Part shown: in pieces, positions 56,471 through 64,000 of the stretch
Numbering within the stretch: the stretch's first letter is position 1
Layout: the number at the start of each line of letters is the position of its first letter
Assembly: GCA_009746045.1 (NCBI GenBank)
Contig: RPFO01000080.1
Location: forward strand, 9,135,113-9,199,112
DNA: 64,000 bases
Direction: 5' to 3'
From: Mesostigma viride
Taxonomy: Eukaryota; Streptophyta; Mesostigmatophyceae; Mesostigmatales; Mesostigmataceae
The notes under the pieces: generated by a model
Told to the model about the DNA's origin: nothing
What the model saw: the letters and a program-made list of their open reading frames with translations, nothing else
The model's database searches: none
Made by a program: the position numbers and the translations under genes

Positions 56471-57052
56471 GAGTGGGAAAGAAGAGAAGGAAACAAAAAT
56501 CAAAGGGCAAGATAACATATACCGTCTATTATTGTATTAGACTAATACTAAATATTCTAGATAAGCCCCTCTAATTGCTATGACCCCGTCACTGGGTGCT
56601 GGGTGGCTGGCTAGTGAATCCTTGGTTTGGAATGAAATCGACTTGAGTGATACTCATCTGCCAAACCATGGGTCATATCTGGGCTGCACATATGCCCTTT
56701 GATTAGTTATCATATCTTGTTTTGGACCTAACGCGATACCGGCCTAGGAATGGACTCGGGGCACGTATGCCCCTAATCGTTATGCGCCCCTTGCTCCCCG
56801 GTGCTGGCTTTGTGTCGACCTTGACGTTGGATTTCCGCGCCCGAGCCTTCCCCCGCCATCCGGGTTCTACAGCCGAGAGTGCCTGCGCTTCTATGGGGGT
56901 TCCAGCGTGCTCGTTCAGCGAGAAAGTACCTTTGACTCGCTCAGCTTTCTCCTGCACTCACATGTGCCGGCGCCGTTGCCCTCACAGCCCCGCTCCAAGC
57001 CGGTAGTGGTGGGTATTGCCACGAAGTATGACCTGAACCCTGGTACTGCCCC

Positions 57053-57258
57053 AGTTAGGTTAAATAGTGCCGGAACCTTTTGCCCATTGAGGCAAACCGG
57101 TCCGTCACACTATTTTGCCCGGAATAACCACTTTCGAGCACCCAAGTTAATTCGGCCGAATTAACTTGGGTACTCGAAAGTGGTTATTCCGGGCAAAATA
57201 GTGTGACGGACCGATTTGCCTCAGTGGGCAAAAGGTTCCGGCACTATTTAACCTAACT
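57053..57258. repeat. palindromic MITE-like unit 1
   Basis: 206 bp, near-perfect palindrome with centre ttcgg|ccgaa at 57155/57156; starts agttaggttaaatag and ends ctatttaacctaact. Confidence 0.92.
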
Positions 57259-57390
57259 AAAACCTGGCCTCGTGGAGGGGGGACGAAGAGCCCGAGACAT
57301 CCGCCTGGGCCGCTGAGCACGCAAATAACATTGCGCCGGAACTGCCTCAGTGAGGATTCGAACCCCTGACCTCCAAGGTGCACAGGTTTT

Positions 57391-58442
57391 AGTTAGGTTA
57401 AATAGTGCCGGAACCTTTTGCCCACTGAGGCAAACCGGTCCGTCACACTATTTTGCCCGGAATAACCACTTCCGAGCACCCAAGTTAATTCGGCCACCTT
57501 CCAAACAAATTTCCGGCAGCACCCAAACAACCAGTTTCCTTATCATAGCTATGGCGAACGAAATGTCTAAAGAAACGGCCATTTACTTGCTCAACTATTT
57601 CCGTGAACCATCCATTGAAGATCACCTACCGTATGCCAAACCGGGGAAGGATGGAGTAGGATTTAAAGTTCAAATTACACATAACTCATTAGTTATTACA
57701 TATATCCCTCACCATCACCAATTACATTAGTCATGGTGAGGGATGTGTTGGCTAACGTTTTCCATGGTGAGGTAATGTGGGATAACGTCAGTCATGGTGA
57801 GGGATGTATTGGATAACGTTAGTCATGTTGAGGGATGTGTGGGCTAACGTTAGTCATGGTGAGGTAATGTGGGATAATGTTAGTGAAGGTGAGGGATGTA
57901 TTGGATAATGTTAGTCTTGTTGAAATATATATGTAAAATAACATAATCATGGTCAAGGACATGTGGGATAATGTTAGTCATGGTGATAGACATGCAGGAT
58001 AACGTTAGTTTGGGTGAGGGATTTTTGGGATGACGTTAATCATCATGATGGATGTGTGAGATAAATCATAACAAGTCATGGTAAGTAATTTGTAATATGT
58101 AATTGGTGATGGTGAGGGATATATGTAATAACTAATGAGTTATGTGTAATTTGAACTTTAAATCCTACTCCATCCTTCCCCGGTTTGGCATACGGTAGGT
58201 GATCTTCAATGGATGGTTCACGGAAATAGTTGAGCAAGTAAATGGCCGTTGCTTTAGACATTTCGTTCGCCATAGCTATGATAAGGAAACTGGTTGTTTG
58301 GGTGCTGCCGGAAATTTGTTTGGAAGGTGGCCGGAAGTGGTTTATTCCCTTGGGTGCTCGGAAGTGGTTATTCCGGGCAAAATAGTGTGACGGACCGGTT
58401 TGCCTCAGTGGGCAAAAGGTTCCGGCACTATTTAACCTAACT
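57391..58442. repeat. long foldback with arms of about 335 bp
   Basis: Left arm 57391-57730 and right arm about 58110-58442 are inverted copies; both read an identical short peptide (MANEMSKETAIYLLNYFRE-like) in outward frames. The loop (57731-58109) is AT-rich and made of gttagtcatggtgagg-like repeats. Confidence 0.9.
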
Positions 58443-58574
58443 AAAACCTGTGCACCTTGGAGGTCAGGGGTTCGAATCCTCACTGAGGCAGTTCCGGCGC
58501 AATGTTATTTGCGTGCTCAGCGGCCCAGGCGGATGTCTCGGGGTCTTCGTCCCCCCTCCACGAGGCCAGGTTTT
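58443..58574 (+). repeat. 132-bp spacer with a tRNA-like B box (inverted copy at 57259-57390)
   Basis: Contains ggggttcgaatcctc, which matches the pol III B box, and starts aaaacctg while ending caggtttt. A tRNA-related SINE piece or a truncated tRNA gene is possible; no cloverleaf was established. Confidence 0.5.
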
Positions 58575-58764
58575 AGTTAGGTTAAATAGTGCCGGAACCT
58601 TTTGCCCACTGAGGCAAACCGGTCCGTCACACTATTTTGCCCGGAATAACCACTTCCGAGGCCGAATTAACTTGGGTGCTCGGAAGTGGTTATTCCTGGC
58701 AAAATAGTGTGACGGACAGATTTGCCTCAGTGGGCAAAAGGTTCCGGCACTATTTAACCTAACT
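58575..58764. repeat. palindromic MITE-like unit 2
   Basis: 190 bp, same ends as unit 1; the centre has lost about 16 bp compared with unit 1 (cgaggccgaattaac). Confidence 0.9.
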
Positions 58765-59522
58765 GCCCCTGCCGAAATACCTTGTCGACCAACACCTTCG
58801 GCGGATTGGGTACCCCAAGCTCACGCCTGTCCGGGGTGCTAGCTATCCTCAGCAGCAGCTCCCAAAGATTGCTGCAGCCCAGGGATTCTCCTGCGAGAGC
58901 GAGAAGGCCCAACTTGAGCTGATGCGCATGGCTAGTACTGTGTACTTCGCGACAAATGGGTGCGGGGAGGTTGACGTGGCGCGAGGGTTTATCATGTTCA
59001 CCCGCCTCCCACACATGGCAGCCTTCCTGTCGTACTGGCCGCCTGATGTGTGGGCTGAGATGTCGACATTGCGCTACGAGATGCGCCATGATTACTAGGT
59101 GGCGTTCAACGTTGACGTGGTCGCGGTTCCCCCTCGGCAAGATTCCGGAATACATGACCGAGCATGGCTATAACGCTTTGCGGTGGTTTCGCCAGCAGCG
59201 TGGACTCCAGTTGTCTCACGGTTGGCAGGAGGTTGCTGACTTTAAGTGAGTGTGTGTTTTGTAAACCATAAGGCGTTGCCCCTATAGGCGACACCGAGAA
59301 GAACTGGCTTACCGCTCCGCAGGTGAACAGGGATCAGGACATAGTATTCTCCTAGTTGATGCAATATATGCATGTATGATGGGTTCTTGCTGGTACACAG
59401 CAACCCATTGGTATGACTTCTTTTTGTTTTGGTTTTCTTATGGATTTTCCCTTGTGGTGGCTTTCATGGTGAGCCCCCTGTTTGGACAATAGCCATCGTC
59501 GAACCCCGGGGAGGGGGAGGAT

Positions 59523-60109
59523 GTAACGAGCCGCACGAGCGACTCCAAAAGATCCTAGTCTAGCGTGAGTTACGCCTGAGTGGACCCGGAATCTGATATC
59601 CGCAATGACTACGGGAATGTAGCCCAGAATTATAGCTAGTGGGCGGAAATACTAGCTAGGCCCTGAATGCACAACCAGATAAATTATGCAATTACATGGA
59701 ATGCACAAAGGGCATTAGTGCAGCCAGATGTGACCCTAGTTTGGTTAAGTTTCACTCAAGTCGATTTCAATCCAAACCAAAGATGTGGAAGCCATTGCCA
59801 CCAACAACATTTGTCCTAGGCTGTGCGACGCGAGCGGGCGAGCAGTGGGTCGGACCTCTAGCGCCGCAATCCCTACGCAATATTAGGCGTAGATTTACAC
59901 ATGGCATTCGCCAATCTGGCATCCTGGTACCTACTAGTCCTGGGTAAAGACCAATAACACACCAAACCGAAAGCAAAGCCACGGGTACATGGGCCGACTG
60001 TTGGAATAACTCTGCCAAATCCCCGAATCTAACATAATAGCTATCGAAAGTCTCAAACAATTTCAAAATGACTTTCGACTGACCAAACTAGTTTATTTTA
60101 GGAATTGTT
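59523..60109. other. LTR-like region between the two inverted gypsy copies
   Basis: Begins tgtaacgagccgcacgag right after the polypurine tract of the plus copy, the usual gypsy LTR start. The other edge meets the minus copy. No second copy of this sequence was found in the window, so a solo or shared LTR cannot be demonstrated. No coding sequence. Confidence 0.35.
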
Positions 60110-61260
60110 ACGCCCAAACAAGGGTTAGGGCCGTAACTCTCCTCCCCCTCGATCCCTGGGGGATGATGGCTAACGTCCGACCCGGGGACGCACCAGGAAG
60201 CCACCACAATGGAAAATCCACAAGGAAACCAAAACAAAAAGAAGTCATACCAACGGGCTGCTGTGTACCAGCAAGAACCCATCATACATGCATATAATAC
60301 ACCAACTATGAGAATACTATGTCCCGATCCCTGTTCTCAGCGGAGCGGTAAGCCAGTTCTTCTTGGTGTTGCCTCACAGGGACAACAACTTGATAGTTGT
60401 CAAAACCCACTCAGTCACATCAGCAACCTCCTGCCAACCGCGAGACTACTGGAATCTCTGCTGCGCGCGAAGCCGCCACAACGCGTTGTAGCCGTGCACA
60501 GTCATGGCCTCCAGAATCTTGTCGAGGGGAGCCGCGATCACGTCATCGTTGAACGCCACCTGATAGTCATTGCGCGTCTGTTGACGCAACGTCGACTTCT
60601 CAATCCACACATCAGGCGGCCAGTACGACAAGACGGCTGCCATGTATGGGAGGCGGGTGAACCTGATGAACCCTCGCGCCCGCCACGTCCACCTCCCCAC
60701 ACCCATTTGCCGCGAAGTACCCGGTAGCCATGTGCAACAGCTCCTGTTGGGCCTTCTCGCTCTCGCAACAGAATCCCGGAGCCGCAAAAATCACAAGGAG
60801 CTACTTCCGCGTATAGCTAGCACCCAGGATAGGCATGAGCTTGGGGTACGCAATCCGCCGCAAGTGGTGTTGGCACGGTATTTCGGCAACAGCGGTGGGT
60901 TCAGGTCGTACGTGGCGGTAGTTCCTACCACTACCGGCTCATAGCGGGGCTCAGAGTGCACCGGCGCCGTCACCTGTGCGTGCAGGAGAAAGCTAAGCGA
61001 ATCGAAGGTGCCTTCTCGCTGAATGATCACGCTGGAACCCCCACAGAAGCGCAGGCTCGCGGGGTAGTAGAAACCGGGTGGCGGGGGAAGGCTCGAGCGC
61101 GGGAATCCCACGTCAATGTCGACCACAAAGCCACAGGGAGCAAGGGGACGATAACTCGATTACAGGCATACGTGCCCCGTACCCAGTCCTGGGCCGATAT
61201 CACGTCCAGTCGCGGGGGGAACTCCTGTACCGGCGCCTCTGCGGGGCGGGCAAGAGCTGA
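60110..61260 (-). pseudogene. gypsy-type 3' region, minus-strand copy (uninterrupted)
   Basis: Reads FDSLSFLLHAQVTAP, VVVGTTATYDLNP, LPKYRANTT, then AANGCGEVDV, RFTRLPYMAAVLSYWPPDVW and ends in a hydrophobic tail (FFLFWFPCGFSIVVASWCV), with frame changes. It follows the chromodomain integrase on the same strand, and a purine-rich block (gagggggaggaga) lies near 60150. This places an extra coding region between pol and the 3' end of the element. I do not recognise the protein. Confidence 0.55.
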
Positions 61261-61348
61261 TTGAGGCTGCTCTGGTGCAAGCTGGGGGACAAGGGCCGCA
61301 CCCTGCTGACGTGGCGGTCGGTCGTTGGCATCTCGAACGGGTGACCGT

Positions 61349-62518
61349 TCACATTCCCTGACTCGGCTTGGTTGTCCGCGCCCAGCGGCCGCCACTGTCA
61401 AGTCGTGGGGCTGAACCGGTGTGCGAGGGCCGCTCGACACGGTCCAGGGAACCGCGGTTGTCCCAGGGGTGGAACGGAGCCTGTCGCGTCTCATGCCGGC
61501 GTGGATCCCACAGCTCTTGCTGACAAGATTCCCGTGACGTGTATCGGAGTCTCTCCTGCGCCCCGTGAGCGTGGTACATGTCTTGTGCCGCGTCCCGATG
61601 TGCTTCCCACGGCTCGTCACGGCGCAGCGCCGGCCGCGACTCCTCGTGACGTGTCGGGCGTGGCATCTCTCGCCGAGGATCCTCTGGCGCGCGGGGCTCG
61701 TCGCGCCGCCGGGTCGACTCGCGTGGCGTTTCATGACGTGTGGATGGCCGCTCGTTGCGCTGGGCGGGGCGGCTCTCACCACGCATCTCCCCGGACCTGT
61801 CCTGCGGGGCCAACACCACACTCGGTCGACCCCGAGGGCGCCCCCTGGTAGGGAACCACCTGGGGCGAGCCAGCACTGCCTCACAGTTGTATGCAATGAG
61901 GCGACGGGGCAGCCGTGTACTGATCGGCTTCGCCCAAGAGACGCCATCCACCTCTGGACCATCGCGGCGGACCCGCGGCAGGTCATCATCCGACCCGTCT
62001 TCAGACAGCAGCATGTCGCCCTCACCTTCTGGGCCATCTCCATCCACCTCGTCCATCTTCCAAATCCTCAGGTACGCTTCCCGCAAGGACCACTCCCAGC
62101 ACTCCTTGCAGAGGTCGCCTTGTACAGTAACTCTCCTAAACGCGCTCGGCAATCGGTCGCGAACGCATTCGGGAATCAGGAGCAGCGCCAGTCTGGGGGA
62201 CGCCATGAGAGCATCCAGTACATCCTGGCAGTCGCCGCAATTACATAGTGGTGGATGCTGCTCCCACGTCATGGCCACCACTTGGCCTTCTACCGAGTTT
62301 GTCCTCCACTCCACCTCGATCAAGAATCCCACTTGACTAGTGATACGCAACTTGAGCGCGGATATTGGATCTGTCTCGGAGCCGGGGGCGCTGTCGGGAC
62401 ACCAAGGTTCGCAAAGGAAGTCGCGCCCGCCCATGCCTCTTGCGACGACGCCACAGAACCTCGTCCGAGTCATATCCAAAGACATGCCACTTCGGATGGT
62501 AGCATTCTTGATTCTCAC
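61349..62518 (-). CDS. unknown ORF downstream of the gypsy integrase
   Basis: 389 codons in this frame, with an overlapping frame continuing to 61027. Features: a cysteine cluster (CNCGDCQDVL, PECVRDR, DLCKECWEW), an acidic region (DEVDGDGPEGEGDM) and a long R/E/P-rich stretch (RRDEPRAPEDPRREMPRP). It might be a gag-like or accessory protein of the gypsy element. The overlapping upstream frame (62337-62960) seems to be its start in another register. Confidence 0.45.
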   Translation of the reverse strand: MRIKNATIRSGMSLDMTRTRFCGVVARGMGGRDFLCEPWCPDSAPGSETDPISALKLRITSQVGFLIEVEWRTNSVEGQVVAMTWEQHPPLCNCGDCQDVLDALMASPRLALLLIPECVRDRLPSAFRRVTVQGDLCKECWEWSLREAYLRIWKMDEVDGDGPEGEGDMLLSEDGSDDDLPRVRRDGPEVDGVSWAKPISTRLPRRLIAYNCEAVLARPRWFPTRGRPRGRPSVVLAPQDRSGEMRGESRPAQRNERPSTRHETPRESTRRRDEPRAPEDPRREMPRPTRHEESRPALRRDEPWEAHRDAAQDMYHAHGAQERLRYTSRESCQQELWDPRRHETRQAPFHPWDNRGSLDRVERPSHTGSAPRLDSGGRWARTTKPSQGM

Positions 62519-62960
62519 GGGACGAGGTCTCCCGGTGCCAACTCTCCTCTTTCAGCCGAACCTGTTCCGCCAGCTGCTGGGAGTCGCTGGGACCAGGCGT
62601 CGATTGTCGCGGCTGGCTAGTAGAGGGCCCTGCTTCCCTTGCCGTCTGAGCCCGCCCATTCCTCCGCCCATTGTCATCTGTCCCCATATCCACCGTGTCT
62701 GCGAACATCGAACTGTCCTCGTCTTCCGACGGCTCCATCTGCAACCGCCAAGTGAGGGGTACCCGGTCGGGAACAGTATCGGGACCATAGCGTCTTGTAA
62801 GGAAGCCTGTACGGCTGTCTACATACCCACATATCATGTCAATACCGACACCCCAGTACATACCGCGTGCAGGACCTGGCTGGTCCCCTACGTGTCCTGC
62901 AGCCCGTCGCGGCTGCCTACGTACCTTACCTGGACCTGTACGGCCCTGCATGATGAACAC
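62337..62960 (-). CDS. N-terminal part of the post-integrase ORF
   Basis: Starts 28 bp after the integrase stop. Contains WGVGIDMICGYVDSRTGF and an S/T/P/Q-rich region, then HPKWHVFGYDSDEVLW, after which the next frame (62518 and below) appears to continue. Function unknown. Confidence 0.4.
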   Translation of the reverse strand: MFIMQGRTGPGKVRRQPRRAAGHVGDQPGPARGMYWGVGIDMICGYVDSRTGFLTRRYGPDTVPDRVPLTWRLQMEPSEDEDSSMFADTVDMGTDDNGRRNGRAQTAREAGPSTSQPRQSTPGPSDSQQLAEQVRLKEESWHRETSSRENQECYHPKWHVFGYDSDEVLWRRRKRHGRARLPLRTLVSRQRPRLRDRSNIRAQVAYH

Positions 62961-62987
62961 CTTTCTTGCTACCTCCCATCTACCGCC

Positions 62988-63704
62988 CTAGTGTAGGGCA
63001 CGCCTCATCTTGTATTCACGGAGCAGAAGCTCACATCCGCTTAGCTCGTTCTCCGTACGCCATGAATCCTCATAGTCGTGCTGAGCAAAACGCCATGGTA
63101 CTCGGTACTGTCGCTGTCTGCTTCTCCCACGCTGGATGTCCCGGTGGTCGACGATCTCGGCCACCTCGTCTTCCTGTTCCCGGGTCTCGGGGTTGTATTC
63201 GACGGGGGCCGGCGGATTGAGGCGACCTTGGATGGAGTTCTGGTGATACAACTTGAGCTGGTCGCGGTGGAAGTTGGGGGAAGTGTTCCAAGAGCTTGGG
63301 ATGTTGACCTCGAACATCACGTCGCCTAGCTTTTCCGATACCTTTCGAGGCCTTAGGAACATAGGACGGAGCTTGGTCTTGAGCTCACCTCCCACCTTCT
63401 CGGAGAAACGTCCTAGTCGGGGGCATTCCACCAGATACCAGTCGCCTGCCTCAATCGACGGGGTGCGCACGTCTAGGCGACTAGCGGTCCTCGCCATGTG
63501 CCGCTCGGCTGCAGCTCGGTAGCCCTTGATCGCGCTTTCATGGGCCTGACGCATCTGCACCAGCAGTCTCTCCACCCCTTCCAAGAGGGAGGGAGGGAGG
63601 GAGGGAGGGATCTGTCGATGGATATGTTCGTTGGGTTGATGGGACGTGCTGTGTGGTGGTGCTGGATAACTGTTTGTTTTGCCGCTTCGTGTAGCGTGGT
63701 GCAT
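62988..63704 (-). CDS. Ty3/gypsy integrase C-terminus with chromodomain, 5' truncated
   Basis: The coding part starts around residue 40 (VERLLVQMRQAHESAIKGYR); before it the frame reads a GGGA microsatellite. The GPY/F-type module is visible as LKTKLRPMFLRPRKVSEKLG, DVMFEVNIPSSW and NFHRDQLKLYH. The chromodomain follows: EVAEIVDHRDIQRGRSRQR, QYRVPWRFAQHDYEDSW and ENELSGCELLLREY. This is the chromovirus layout. Catalytic DDE residues and RT are absent, so the element is truncated at its 5' side. Confidence 0.85.
   Translation of the reverse strand: MHHATRSGKTNSYPAPPHSTSHQPNEHIHRQIPPSLPPSLLEGVERLLVQMRQAHESAIKGYRAAAERHMARTASRLDVRTPSIEAGDWYLVECPRLGRFSEKVGGELKTKLRPMFLRPRKVSEKLGDVMFEVNIPSSWNTSPNFHRDQLKLYHQNSIQGRLNPPAPVEYNPETREQEDEVAEIVDHRDIQRGRSRQRQYRVPWRFAQHDYEDSWRTENELSGCELLLREYKMRRALH
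63584..63611 (+). repeat. (GGGA)n microsatellite at the truncation point
   Basis: Seven units of ggga immediately next to the start of the integrase remnant. Confidence 0.9.
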
Positions 63705-63850
63705 GGATGGGTGGCCTCACTGGGTGGTCTCGTACACTTCGGTGTCTCTTGACCTTCCAAAAGACTTGTAGCGATGATAAGCATTCAGGGCCATTTCTCC
63801 ATTTGTCTACCTTGCCTTTGTGCTGCGTGATATATCGTGTATTGGACAAG

Positions 63851-63895
63851 CTCGAGTCCTTCGTGGAGGTGCTCAACGACCCGCACGCCCCTCTT
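63851..63895 (+). CDS. possible downstream exon (LESFVEVLNDPHAP)
   Basis: After an AG (gacaag) the plus strand reads LESFVEVLNDPHAPL in GC-rich codons. A diverged copy starts at 63952. Position and strand allow it to be a later exon of the channel gene, but no family match is claimed. Confidence 0.3.
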
Positions 63896-63951
63896 GCATC
63901 CGTTCTATATCCCTATGTACTGCCTTGTACATCGTCTCCGAACCGTGACAG

Positions 63952-64000
63952 CTGGAGTCCTTTGTGGGGGTGTTAAATGGCCCGCGCATCAACGCGACCG
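63952..64000 (+). CDS. possible exon or exon echo running off the window
   Basis: cgtgacag|ctggagtcctttgtgggggt repeats ctcgagtccttcgtggaggt at 63851. The frame LESFVGVLNGPRINAT is open to the edge. One of the two is probably an exon and the other its copy, as seen in introns 1, 9 and 12. Confidence 0.3.
   Translation, partial: MESFVGVLNGPRINAT

Larger units (their letters stand above)
57053..58764. mobile_element. compound foldback element, 1712 bp
   Basis: Arranged as palindrome 1 (57053-57258), 132-bp spacer, long foldback (57391-58442), the same 132-bp spacer inverted, palindrome 2 (58575-58764). The whole is an inverted repeat centred near 57910 and flanked by GCCCC at 57048-57052 and 58765-58769. 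The homologous locus on the minus strand (about 60880) has no insertion, giving an empty site. Ends are AGTTAGG...CCTAACT. No transposase is encoded. Confidence 0.85.
56722..59522 (+). pseudogene. gypsy-type 3' region, plus-strand copy (interrupted)
   Basis: Homologous to the minus-strand copy at 60110-61260: both contain the sequence coding for FDSLSFLLH, ATYDLNP, NGCGEVDV and LPHMAA/LPYMAA, then a shared tail that ends in a polypurine tract (ggggagggggagga) followed by tgtaac at 59521. Interrupted after 57052 by the compound foldback, with GCCCC duplicated. An in-frame TAG and several frameshifts show it is dead. The product is unknown. Confidence 0.65.

Noticed and set aside
55431-56540. 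Proline/threonine/histidine and WVGG ORFs of more than 330 codons
   Set aside because: Produced by the GGGT/GGGC array.
58393-58492. Possible 90-nt tRNA with acceptor TGCCTCA/TGAGGCA spanning the foldback edge
   Set aside because: The 5' half lies in the foldback arm and the 3' half in the spacer, so pairing across the boundary is probably fortuitous or reflects the target site.

Overview
This is a eukaryotic nuclear window, most likely from a green alga (chlorophyte or prasinophyte; inference, not proven). Reasons: GC-rich exons with GT..AG introns that are full of minisatellites, a polycystin/TRP-type channel gene, DIRS-like, copia, gypsy-chromodomain and LINE retroelements, and very large simple-repeat arrays. 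There is no bacterial operon structure. Most of the window is mobile or repetitive DNA; only two host genes are convincing.

Layout. 1-4.95 kb: a DIRS-like tyrosine-recombinase retrotransposon on the minus strand (gag-like ORF, then RT-RNase H-tyrosine recombinase). 5.0-10.8 kb: a broken minus-strand gene with a DUF7869-like transposase-type core, invaded by a 105-bp GC-rich minisatellite. 10.8-12.1 kb: promoter-type repeats and an 8-bp satellite shared head-to-head with a plus-strand zinc-finger/polyglutamine gene (12.3-15.07 kb) that contains about 96 consecutive CAG codons. 15.85-29.9 kb: two nested copia-type LTR retrotransposons. Element A (LTRs 15854-16309 and 29458-29913, target duplication CAAAA) is split by element B (LTRs 19486-20101 and 26719-27334, target duplication TTAGG). 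Both have the unusual order IN-PR-RT-RH. 30.4-32.7 kb: remains of a gypsy-type integrase followed by a PHD finger, and a LINE fragment. 33.0-34.85 kb: a complete LINE-like insertion with ORF1 only, flanked by an 11-bp target duplication. 34.9-36.7 kb: several non-LTR 3' ends with microsatellite tails, the largest being about 75 AATTC units. 36.96-38.63 kb: an intronless secretory-pathway glycosyltransferase-like gene (minus strand). 40.2-55.3 kb: a polycystin-2-like channel gene of about 14 exons (plus strand), possibly continuing at the right edge of the window. 55.5-56.5 kb: a GGGT/GGGC array. 56.7-63.7 kb: two inverted copies of a gypsy 3' region, one of them interrupted by a 1.7-kb compound foldback element, then a chromodomain integrase C-terminus.

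How the parts relate. The two host genes are independent. The channel gene's introns hold most of the tandem repeats, and several introns carry degenerate copies of the neighbouring exon end together with its splice site. The LTR elements and the foldback share AGTT...AACT termini and 5-bp target duplications, which suggests a common integrase chemistry. Strongest points for follow-up: the IN-PR-RT-RH order, the nested elements with LTRs that look identical by eye but defective coding, the ORF1-only LINE, the exon-echo repeats and the compound foldback.
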